Positions 1-5,051 of a DNA stretch of 8,909 bases are shown in pieces. Position 1 is the stretch's first letter. Every line of letters starts with the position of its first letter. The stretch comes from an uncultured Fibrobacter sp. (GTDB lineage: Bacteria > Fibrobacterota > Fibrobacteria > Fibrobacterales > Fibrobacteraceae): positions 1 through 8,909 of the forward strand of contig CAMZFJ010000050.1 in assembly GCA_947306025.1 (NCBI GenBank). Direction: 5' to 3'. The translations under genes were made by a program, and so were the position numbers. A model generated the notes under the pieces. The model ran no database searches. It saw only the letters and a list, made by a program, of their open reading frames with translations, and was not told where the DNA came from.

Positions 1-1695
1 AAGCGTGAACGTTTCCTCACGATTTTCCTTGTGCCGTTCATGAGCTGCGGCGCTCGCCTTCCGGTGTATGCGTTGTTTGCTGCGGCATTCTTTGGAGCCC
101 AGGCTGGGACTGTAGTGTTTGCGCTTTACCTTGCGGGCGTTCTCTTTGCGATCGTGTACGGCTTGATTCTTCGCCGCTCCTTGTTTGTGGGTGAGGCTAG
201 CAACTTTGTGATGGAACTGCCGCCATACCACTTGCCGAAATTCAAGTCGCTCATGATCCACTCCTGGCTCCGTTTGCGCGATTACATTGTCCGTGCTGGT
301 AAGGTGATTACGATTGCCGTTGCTATTCTCGGGTTCCTCAATAGCTTTGGTTTTGTAGATAAACTCTACACCGAAATCAATGGCGAAAAGACCGAAATCG
401 TGAAGGCCGAAGAAGGTTACGCAATGGTCCAGGATGAAAAGGAAGTCCCGCTCCCTGAAGGTGTCGTGATTGACGAATCCAAGATTAAGACGGAAACGGA
501 ATTCACGGCTGGCAATGGCGATTCTGAAAACAGCTTGCTCTCTGCAATTGGTAAAGCGATTACTCCGATTTTTGAACCGTTCGGCGTTGAATCCAACAAC
601 TGGCCTGCTTCTGTGTCGCTGTTCACGGGCCTCCTCGCTAAGGAAGCTGTGATTGGAACGATGAACTCGTTGTACTCTATGGCGGGGCCGGGTGATGCTG
701 TGACAGACGAAAGAACGCTCGCCGGTGGCTCGCTACAGACGAAAGACGAAAGAATAGGTGGTGGGGAAAGCCTTCCCCTCGCTCCCGCCTCTGACGCGGC
801 GTCCGCTACCCCTTCTAGCGGGGACACCCCGCAACGCCCCGACGCTAATGGTAACGTCTCTGCCGCAGATTCTGCAAAGGTCGCTGTTGCTGATTCGACT
901 GCCGCCGATGGCGCTGCCGCTGTCGCTGACGGTGCTACTGCCGAAACGCCTGCTGAAGAACCTGTGCTGATTGCGGGTCGTGACGAATGCCCTGCCGAAG
1001 AAGAGGAAGAAGGTGGTGCTCCGGATATTCTCGGTGCATTCAAGGAAGCCCTTGGCACGATTCCGGAAAACTTGAGTGAAGTCGTGGGTTCTCTCACGGA
1101 CATTCTCGGAACATCTGGCGAACTCGAAGCGCAGAATGCCGCAGAGCTCAAGAAAGTCACGCTCGATAAGATTCTTGAAGCCAAAGCGATTACTTGCGAA
1201 GAATATGCTTCTATCGAGACCTTCAGCGAAGATGAAGGTGCCGACAAGGCTCGCGAGGCTGTGTTTGCAAAGCTCGCTGCTGCAGGCCTCACGCTGAGCG
1301 AAGATGAAATCGGCGCTCTCGAAGAAGGCGACTTGAGTGAAACGGCTGACATCTATGCCAACCTCCGTTCTTACTTCCACAACCCGGACAAGAATGGAAA
1401 TCCGGTAGACGGATTTAACTGGCAGGTGTTTGCGTTCTTGATCTTTATCTTGCTCTACGTGCCTTGCCTTGCTGCAATGGGCGTGGTCGTTCGCGAAATT
1501 GGTCTTGGTCTTGGTGTGTTGATGGCTGTGGTCCAGACCGTGCTTGCCTGGGCGGTATCGATACTCCTCTACCAGATTCCGGTGGGCGGCGACAAGTTCT
1601 GGATTGTGTGCTCGATTGTTGTGCTTGTGGCGACATTCGTATTCCTCAAGCTCTTCGGTATGAGCGCAAATAAGAAAGGTCGATTTGAAGATTAA
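1..1695 (+). CDS. feoB: Ferrous iron transporter FeoB, C-terminal membrane part (5' end outside window)
   Basis: FeoB moves Fe(II) across the inner membrane, driven by an N-terminal G-protein domain that lies upstream of this window. The open frame runs in from base 1, so no start codon is expected here. Family hallmarks seen: the first gate motif with its cysteine (PFMSCGARLPVYALF, 31-75), the MELPPYHLP motif (211-237), and the second gate region (NNWPASVSLFTGLLAKEAV, from 595). The last membrane block starts at 1414 (FNWQVFAFLIFILLYVPC) and two more hydrophobic segments follow at about 1504-1578 and 1600-1662. Odd feature: the loop between 682 and 1413 is about 240 residues, against roughly 60-80 in E. 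coli FeoB from memory. It is Ala/Pro/Glu-rich, contains an EEEEE run, and includes a translated DNA repeat (703-850). The loop at about 355-540 is also extended, as in Bacteroidetes-type FeoB. The frame stays open throughout, so I read the gene as functional. Confidence 0.95.
   Translation, partial: KRERFLTIFLVPFMSCGARLPVYALFAAAFFGAQAGTVVFALYLAGVLFAIVYGLILRRSLFVGEASNFVMELPPYHLPKFKSLMIHSWLRLRDYIVRAGKVITIAVAILGFLNSFGFVDKLYTEINGEKTEIVKAEEGYAMVQDEKEVPLPEGVVIDESKIKTETEFTAGNGDSENSLLSAIGKAITPIFEPFGVESNNWPASVSLFTGLLAKEAVIGTMNSLYSMAGPGDAVTDERTLAGGSLQTKDERIGGGESLPLAPASDAASATPSSGDTPQRPDANGNVSAADSAKVAVADSTAADGAAAVADGATAETPAEEPVLIAGRDECPAEEEEEGGAPDILGAFKEALGTIPENLSEVVGSLTDILGTSGELEAQNAAELKKVTLDKILEAKAITCEEYASIETFSEDEGADKAREAVFAKLAAAGLTLSEDEIGALEEGDLSETADIYANLRSYFHNPDKNGNPVDGFNWQVFAFLIFILLYVPCLAAMGVVVREIGLGLGVLMAVVQTVLAWAVSILLYQIPVGGDKFWIVCSIVVLVATFVFLKLFGMSANKKGRFED
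703..850 (+). repeat. Hairpin-rich repeat element translated in frame within feoB
   Basis: This stretch looks like intergenic repeat DNA rather than ordinary coding sequence. It contains a 12-base direct repeat (ACAGACGAAAGA at 703-714 and 735-746), and the second copy runs on as a tandem ACGAAAG repeat. Three compact hairpins follow: GGGGAA/TTCCCC (763-768 with 773-778), CCGCTA/TAGCGG (803-808 with 816-821) and GCGGGG/CCCCGC (818-823 with 827-832); the last two compete for the same bases. Translated in the feoB frame it gives a disordered Gly/Ser/Pro/Ala-rich peptide with no stop. Whether it is a dispersed genomic repeat cannot be seen from one copy. Confidence 0.55.
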
Positions 1696-1729
1696 AATCT
1701 AACGTCCAGTTTCATTTGAGTCAAGAATC

Positions 1730-1767
1730 ATTAAGGGCCGATTGGCCAAAAGCCGTCGGCCCTTAAT
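1730..1767 (+). terminator. Strong hairpin after feoB (possible terminator)
   Basis: A perfect 12-bp stem (ATTAAGGGCCGA at 1730-1741 with TCGGCCCTTAAT at 1756-1767) closes a 14-base loop that itself contains the palindrome TTGGCCAA. It begins 34 bases after the feoB stop. No T-run follows on either strand, so it is not a textbook intrinsic terminator; it may end transcription inefficiently or protect the 3' end of the feoB mRNA. Confidence 0.5.
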
Positions 1768-1816
1768 TAAACCCTTTAACTTAGACAAAACTAATAAAGA
1801 TAGGAGAAACTAACAA

Positions 1817-1921
1817 ATGGGCGTTAAAGAAAATGATTCTGAATGGAATGAACTGAAAAATAATTGGCACGCTCTTTGCTTAAAGAAGAACAAAAAGGGC
1901 GAAAAGCCAAGAATTTTGTAA
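1817..1921 (+). CDS. Possible small protein or leader peptide, 34 residues
   Basis: An ATG at 1817 is preceded by AGGAG (1802-1806) with a 10-base spacer and opens a 34-codon frame ending in TAA at 1919-1921. The peptide is polar and charged, starting MGVKENDSEWNELKNNW and ending in a Lys-rich tail (KKNKKGEKPRIL). It has two Trp, one Cys, and no signal peptide or membrane segment. I recognise no family. It lies between feoB and the outer membrane protein gene, 67 bases upstream of the latter's ATG, and its stop codon falls inside the left arm of an 11-bp inverted repeat (1914-1957). That arrangement would suit a translated leader whose ribosome disturbs the hairpin, but this is inference. The ribosome binding site is the main support for translation; the frame is short enough to occur by chance. 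Confidence 0.45.
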   Translation: MGVKENDSEWNELKNNWHALCLKKNKKGEKPRIL

Positions 1922-1957
1922 CACAAAATGTAAAAGTCTAGACGGGGTGTTACAAAA
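1914..1957. promoter_or_regulatory. 11-bp perfect inverted repeat upstream of the outer membrane protein gene
   Basis: TTTTGTAACAC (1914-1924) and GTGTTACAAAA (1947-1957) are exact reverse complements, separated by 22 bases. The right arm ends 31 bases before the ATG at 1989, so the element lies in the 5' leader or promoter of that gene. It could form an RNA stem-loop, or be a spaced operator (GTAACAC/GTGTTAC half sites). On the minus strand the stem would be followed by little T-rich sequence, so a terminator is unlikely. Confidence 0.5.
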
Positions 1958-1988
1958 AAGAAATACAAACCGTCATAGGAGAGTAAAA

Positions 1989-3125
1989 ATGAAGACTCGT
2001 TTAACATCCAACCTTTTGTTTGGCCTTGCTGCCGTTTCCCTTCTTGCTGCTCCGGCTTTTGCCGATGGTTCGGCGAGCTCACCAACCGAGGCTTCCAAGG
2101 GCCCTGAAGTCAAGTTCTCTGGCGAAGTAGAATTTGATGCTTACACTGGCGATGTCATCAATGACGACATTAAGAGCCATAGCTACGCTTCTACTTTTGA
2201 TTTGAATGTTGATGTGAAATTTAATGATAAGTGGTCTGCATCTGTGCAGCTTGAAGCTGATGGTGAAACGACGGATCCGACCGCTATTTACAATGGCGCC
2301 TTTGTCCAGTACACGCATAGCGATAAGTTTGCTGTAAAGTTCGGTGACTTGACCTTCTCGGAAGGCGCGTTCCTGAACTTCTACGGTTATGATGATCCGG
2401 CCGATAATGCCGCCGGTATGGCAGAACACGATATCCGGGGATTTGAAATTGACTATAACGGCCTTGTTTTTGGCCTCGGCTTTGGTCGCGGCGACAACGA
2501 CAATAAAATCTGCGTTGAAGAAGATGGTGAAGAATCGTGCGTAGGCGTTGCTTACGACTTGCACCTCGCTTATGAACTGGGCCTTGGCGAACACGTGTTG
2601 CGCCCGTTTGTGGATTACAAGTCTTATCAGGAAGCTAAGCACAATGAATTGCATGCTGGCCTTGATGCAAACTTGAAGTTCGGCGCATTTGCCTTGCACG
2701 CTGTTTATGGCTTGCATGCTGATGCTCTTGGCGAAAAGAATCCGAAGGCAACGCATGCGATCCTCGGTGAACCGTCTTTAGATCTTGGCACGTTCAATAT
2801 CAAGGGCTCTGTGTTCTATGCCATTATTGACAAGAAGAATCCGACCGTTCACGGTGAAGAAATTCCGGAATACTTCTTTGCTTATGGTGAACCGAGCGTA
2901 AAGATTAACGATGCGATTGCTCTTGGCCTCCCGCTTGAATACCACACGAATACGCTGCAGAAGGATGATGACACTTCTACGTTTAACGTAGGCGTCCGCG
3001 CATACTTCTCTCCTGTCGAAGGCCTTGATGTGACTGGCTTTGCCATGTTCAACATCCCGGTTGGCGATGATGCTGGTGATGATACGGGTCTCGGATTCGG
3101 TGTCGAAACGGTATTCGCTTTCTAA
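1989..3125 (+). CDS. Secreted beta-barrel outer membrane protein, porin-like
   Basis: A 378-residue protein. The start chosen is ATG 1989, preceded by AGGAGAG just upstream (about 1977-1983) and followed at once by a classical signal peptide: MKTR, a hydrophobic stretch and an AlaPheAla cleavage site near residue 26. A frame opening further upstream at 1947 would put residues before the signal peptide and lacks this binding site. After a short Ser/Pro-rich linker the mature part shows alternating polar/hydrophobic strands separated by Asp/Gly-rich turns, many aromatic residues and a C-terminal Phe (VETVFAF), the usual outer membrane insertion signal. This fits a mid-sized barrel (14-18 strands by length), probably a porin or substrate channel. 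Two Cys sit in one acidic loop (KICVEEDGEESCVG, near 2508-2550) and could form a disulphide. Substrate is unknown; position after feoB hints at metal uptake but does not show it. A terminator follows at 3159. Confidence 0.8.
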   Translation: MKTRLTSNLLFGLAAVSLLAAPAFADGSASSPTEASKGPEVKFSGEVEFDAYTGDVINDDIKSHSYASTFDLNVDVKFNDKWSASVQLEADGETTDPTAIYNGAFVQYTHSDKFAVKFGDLTFSEGAFLNFYGYDDPADNAAGMAEHDIRGFEIDYNGLVFGLGFGRGDNDNKICVEEDGEESCVGVAYDLHLAYELGLGEHVLRPFVDYKSYQEAKHNELHAGLDANLKFGAFALHAVYGLHADALGEKNPKATHAILGEPSLDLGTFNIKGSVFYAIIDKKNPTVHGEEIPEYFFAYGEPSVKINDAIALGLPLEYHTNTLQKDDDTSTFNVGVRAYFSPVEGLDVTGFAMFNIPVGDDAGDDTGLGFGVETVFAF

Positions 3126-3158
3126 TAAATTATTTCTAGATTTTTGCCATAGGACGAA

Positions 3159-3195
3159 AATCCCGCTGCGATGAAAATCGTTGGCGGGGTTTTTC
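3159..3195 (+). terminator. Intrinsic terminator of the outer membrane protein gene
   Basis: The stem AATCCCGC (3159-3166) pairs with GCGGGGTT (3184-3191, one G-T pair), with further CGAT/ATCG pairing inside, followed by a T-run to 3195. It lies 34 bases after the stop codon at 3123-3125. Confidence 0.8.
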
Positions 3196-3288
3196 TTTAT
3201 ATTAGCTTAATCTAACTTTTGGAGCGTTCCGAGTCTACTTGGAGTAGAATAAAGATTTTCAAATTTCTAAAATAGGTATAAAGAAAAT
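3196..3288. other. AT-rich intergenic stretch without a gene
   Basis: No reading frame with a plausible start is visible on either strand. The only structure is a small hairpin, TCTACT/AGTAGA (3234-3239 with 3243-3248, three-base loop). A 13-base motif TTTGCCATAGAAC at its end (3288-3300) nearly repeats TTTGCCATAGGAC at 3143-3155, just before the previous terminator. Confidence 0.5.
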
Positions 3289-3317
3289 TTGCCATAGAAC
3301 CTCAGCTAGTGTATAAG
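3289..3317 (+). promoter_or_regulatory. Sigma70-like promoter
   Basis: TTGCCA (3289-3294) and TATAAG (3312-3317) are separated by 17 bases, close to consensus for both boxes. Transcription would begin near 3324, only about 25 bases before the hairpin at 3348. It either makes a short RNA or drives the DUF3793-flavodoxin pair through that hairpin. Confidence 0.55.
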
Positions 3318-3323
3318 ATTCGT

Positions 3324-3386
3324 TACCTCATATATACTGGATAGGTTATCCCGCCTGCGGCGAAAATTCGTAGGTGGGATTTTTTG
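3324..3386 (+). ncRNA. Candidate ~60-nt small RNA or attenuator leader
   Basis: The interval between the predicted start point of the promoter at 3289-3317 and the T-run ending at 3385 contains no reading frame. It holds a short unstructured head and the terminator hairpin. Read-through would deliver the transcript to the DUF3793 ribosome binding site 20 bases later, so this may instead be a 5' leader with a conditional terminator. No known RNA family is recognised, and I see no convincing antiterminator pairing. Confidence 0.3.
3348..3385 (+). terminator. Intrinsic terminator hairpin just upstream of the DUF3793 gene
   Basis: ATCCCGCCTGCG (3348-3359) pairs with CGTAGGTGGGAT (3369-3380) through 12 pairs including two G-T, loop of nine bases, followed by six T (3380-3385). 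No gene ends upstream after the previous terminator, so its substrate must be a transcript starting in this intergenic region or read-through from the outer membrane protein gene. Confidence 0.75.
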
Positions 3387-3414
3387 ATTTTATTTGTTGA
3401 TTGTAAGGATGTGC

Positions 3415-3975
3415 ATGACTGAAAATCTCGATTCTCGCTTGGTTCGCCATTGTGCACCGACGCTTGCCGGGCTTAAAACTGCTAATCTTTTTTGCCTTGA
3501 TATTGCTGATGGTGTTTTGCTTTGTAATATTTTGGCGCGTTGGAATCGAGTGCTGAATCCTAAGGGCGTTTCGGCTCGTGTTGTTGCTGAACGTTGTGGA
3601 CGTTACTTTATTTACGTTTACCGAAATAGCGCTTTACAGAATTTGGGAAATTGTTGCGAAGTCAGGGAATTTTTGAAGGGATTTGGCTACAAGGGATTCG
3701 ATGCGGAATCTTTGTTGAATTTTTTTCAGAAGCGCATGACACATTCTGTTTGCTTCCCTCATGAAGTGGGCGTGTTTTTAGGCTATCCTTTACAAGATGT
3801 GAAAGATTTTATTGCATATGGTGGAAAAAATTACAAGTTGATCGGGTGCTGGAAAGTCTATAACGATGTGCCGAATTCGATACACATCTTTGAAGTTTAC
3901 AAAAAATGCCACAAGATTTTTTATGAGCGTTTTGAACAGGGCGAATCTTTAGAAGTCTTGACGGTGGCAAGTTGA
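3415..3975 (+). CDS. DUF3793 family protein
   Basis: A 186-residue soluble protein of the DUF3793 family, of unknown function. Family-like blocks seen: CAPTLAGLKTANLF at residues 13-26, FPHEVGVFLGYP at 114-125 and NYKLIGCWKVY at 139-149, then YKKCHKIFY near the C-terminus. Several cysteines (13, 27, 37, 61, 80, 81, 113, 145, 165) and conserved His could bind metal or a cofactor, but this is inference. ATG 3415 is chosen because AAGGA (3405-3409) sits five bases upstream; in-frame alternatives at 3394 and 3409 overlap or precede that site. The gene is 26 bases upstream of a flavodoxin and probably cotranscribed with it. From memory, DUF3793 genes in gut anaerobes often sit beside flavodoxin or iron-uptake genes, which fits feoB upstream. 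Base composition is somewhat AT-richer than in feoB. Confidence 0.8.
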   Translation: MTENLDSRLVRHCAPTLAGLKTANLFCLDIADGVLLCNILARWNRVLNPKGVSARVVAERCGRYFIYVYRNSALQNLGNCCEVREFLKGFGYKGFDAESLLNFFQKRMTHSVCFPHEVGVFLGYPLQDVKDFIAYGGKNYKLIGCWKVYNDVPNSIHIFEVYKKCHKIFYERFEQGESLEVLTVAS

Positions 3976-4001
3976 TTTCTTAACCAAAAGAGGAACGAAA
4001 A

Positions 4002-4430
4002 ATGAATAAAATTGCTGTTATTTTCTGGACAGGAACGGGTAACACTGAAGTTATGGCGAATGAAGTTGTTGCGGGTGCAAGTGCTGCTGGCGCCGAAGTG
4101 ACGCTTTTCAATACGTCTGATTTTACAGTAGATAAGGCTCAGGAATTTGACAAGTTTGCTTTGGGTTGCCCGGCGATGGGTGCCGAGGAACTTGAAGATA
4201 GTGAATTCCAGCCGCTTTATGACCAGTTGAAAACGCAGATTGCGGGAAAAAAGGTGGTGCTTTTCGGTTCGTACGGCTGGGGTGGCGGCGAATGGATGAC
4301 TCCGTGGAAAGAAGATGCTACAAATGCGGGCCTTGTGCTTGCTGATGATCCGCTCGCGATCGAAGGCGCTCCCGATGACGCTGGCAAGGAAAAGTGCCGT
4401 GAACTCGGCAAAGTTCTTGCACTTTCGTAA
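4002..4430 (+). CDS. Short-chain flavodoxin
   Basis: A 142-residue FMN-binding electron carrier, the size of clostridial short-chain flavodoxins. The phosphate-binding loop is WTGTGNTE (residues 9-16); the loops flanking the isoalloxazine ring are CPAMGAEELED (56-66) and SYGWGGGEWM (90-99), with Trp93 and Trp98 placed to stack on flavin. The alternating beta/alpha pattern covers the whole length. The start has an AAGAGGA site (3988-3994) seven bases upstream. Flavodoxins replace ferredoxin when iron is scarce, so its place behind DUF3793 and near feoB suggests an iron-sparing unit. No intrinsic terminator with a T-run follows directly; the GTTAG/CTAAC hairpin region begins 23 bases after the stop. 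Confidence 0.93.
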   Translation: MNKIAVIFWTGTGNTEVMANEVVAGASAAGAEVTLFNTSDFTVDKAQEFDKFALGCPAMGAEELEDSEFQPLYDQLKTQIAGKKVVLFGSYGWGGGEWMTPWKEDATNAGLVLADDPLAIEGAPDDAGKEKCRELGKVLALS

Positions 4431-4452
4431 TTGAAAGCCTCCGCTAAGAAAA

Positions 4453-4543
4453 GTTAGTGAGTCTAACAAAATTAGAGAGTCTAACATTGTTAGAAATTCA
4501 CTAACAATGTTAGCGTCGGTCGCGTGAAACTCAACTGCGACGC
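4453..4543. repeat. GTTAG/CTAAC repeat cluster with a 13-bp inverted repeat
   Basis: CTAACATTGTTAG (4481-4493) and CTAACAATGTTAG (4501-4513) are exact reverse complements separated by seven bases. Each is itself nearly palindromic. Upstream lie GTTAG (4453-4457) and CTAAC (4463-4467), and GAGTCTAACA occurs twice (from 4459 and 4477). A further stem GCGTCG/CGACGC (4513-4518 with 4538-4543) follows. There is no T-run, so it is not a standard terminator. It may be an operator cluster, an RNA-stabilising 3' structure of the flavodoxin mRNA, or a small mobile repeat. The GTTAG-CTAAC halves recall DtxR/IdeR-type sites, but the spacing does not match. Confidence 0.5.
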
Positions 4544-4580
4544 GGGGTTGCAAGAGTTATGTATTTAATTTGTTTGTAAT

Positions 4581-4609
4581 TTGCAGTGGGAGGGGAGAGT
4601 ATCTAATTT
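4581..4609 (+). promoter_or_regulatory. Possible promoter of the small membrane protein gene
   Basis: TTGCAG (4581-4586) and TAATTT (4604-4609) are spaced by 17 bases, with a purine-rich spacer (GGGAGGGGAGAG). A start point near 4616 would place the hairpin at 4615-4633 at the very 5' end of the mRNA. The -10 is a weak match. Confidence 0.35.
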
Positions 4610-4614
4610 TTAAA

Positions 4615-4640
4615 AGCGGGCAAGTGCTCCGCTGATTTTT
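4615..4640 (+). terminator. Hairpin with T-run in front of the small membrane protein gene
   Basis: AGCGG (4615-4619) pairs with CCGCT (4629-4633), extended by GC/GC inside with one bulge, and is followed by ATTTTT ending at 4640. It lies eight bases before the AAGGAG site of the next gene. It could terminate transcription from the flavodoxin side, act as an attenuator, or cap the 5' end of a message starting near 4616. Confidence 0.45.
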
Positions 4641-4659
4641 CTTTAATAAGGAGAATGAT

Positions 4660-4884
4660 ATGTCTGTGTTCAAGAATGAAAAATTCTGGCTTGTAATTGC
4701 TGGCGCTGTGGGTTCTGCTGTGGCTAAGAAAGTGCTCAAGGCAAAGAAAACCCGCGAACTTGCCGTTCAGGGACTTGCTCATGGCATGAAGTTCACGGCT
4801 GACGCCAAGGCTGCATTCCAGGATATGAAGGACGAAGCTGCTGATATCTGCAACGACGCCAAGGCAGAAGCAGGGATTAAGTAG
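4660..4884 (+). CDS. Small single-span membrane protein, P-type-ATPase-associated (DUF6110/PacL-like)
   Basis: A 74-residue protein with one hydrophobic segment at about residues 9-22 (FWLVIAGAVGSAVA), a basic stretch (KKVLKAKK, 23-30) that should keep the rest in the cytoplasm, then an amphipathic helical tail rich in Ala, Lys and acidic residues (DEAADICNDAKAEA, 58-71) with a single Cys64. AAGGAG (4648-4653) six bases before the ATG gives a near-ideal start. This layout, and the position directly before a P1B ATPase, match the small proteins called DUF6110 in Clostridia and DUF1490/PacL in mycobacteria; PacL1 pairs with CtpC and is reported to stabilise it and bind metal. I infer a similar partner or chaperone role for the ATPase at 5052. 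The exact family assignment is from pattern and context only. A folded repeat separates the two genes. Confidence 0.7.
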   Translation: MSVFKNEKFWLVIAGAVGSAVAKKVLKAKKTRELAVQGLAHGMKFTADAKAAFQDMKDEAADICNDAKAEAGIK

Positions 4885-5023
4885 GCTTTGAGCGATGGGG
4901 TCGGAGCTAAAGCTCCTCTCAGCACGCTTCGCTTTGAGGTCGCTACGCTTGGGCTATTCCATTACATTAAGCTCATAGCCCAAAGTGAGCCGAAGGCGAA
5001 CGAGCCCATACCCCATAGCCTAC
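4881..5023. repeat. 143-bp folded inverted-repeat element between the two ATPase-module genes
   Basis: The outer arms GTAGGCT (4881-4887) and AGCCTAC (5017-5023) continue, after a seven-base bulge on the left, into ATGGGGT (4895-4901) and ACCCCAT (5010-5016), giving 14 pairs. Inside are GGAGCT/AGCTCC (4903-4908 with 4911-4916) and TTGGGCTAT/ATAGCCCAA (4949-4957 with 4975-4983). The left arm overlaps the stop codon of the small gene. No reading frame fits it. The form suggests a MITE/REP-like intergenic repeat that is transcribed within the operon; the copy number is unknown. Confidence 0.65.
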
Positions 5024-5051
5024 AGTTTATTTTTGCAGGTTTTTAATCGCT

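Noticed and set aside
417..1380. Long minus-strand reading frames opposite feoB (417-1352 and 733-1380)
   Set aside because: They mirror the Ala/Glu-rich loop of feoB, give Ser/Ala- or Arg/Phe-rich translations with no domain, and lack a ribosome site. The + strand product has clear FeoB motifs on both sides.
1947..1988. Upstream start for the outer membrane protein gene
   Set aside because: It would add residues ahead of a complete signal peptide and lies in the inverted repeat; ATG 1989 has a good ribosome site.
2079..2756. Minus-strand reading frame opposite the outer membrane protein gene
   Set aside because: No domain or start signal; the + strand gene has a signal peptide, ribosome site and terminator.
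3126..3414. tRNA or other known RNA gene in the largest gene-free stretch
   Set aside because: No cloverleaf or known RNA motif is visible; only terminators, one small hairpin and a promoter.
4453..4543. CRISPR array or integron attC site
   Set aside because: Repeats are only five to 13 bases with no regular spacers, and no integrase or cas gene is present.
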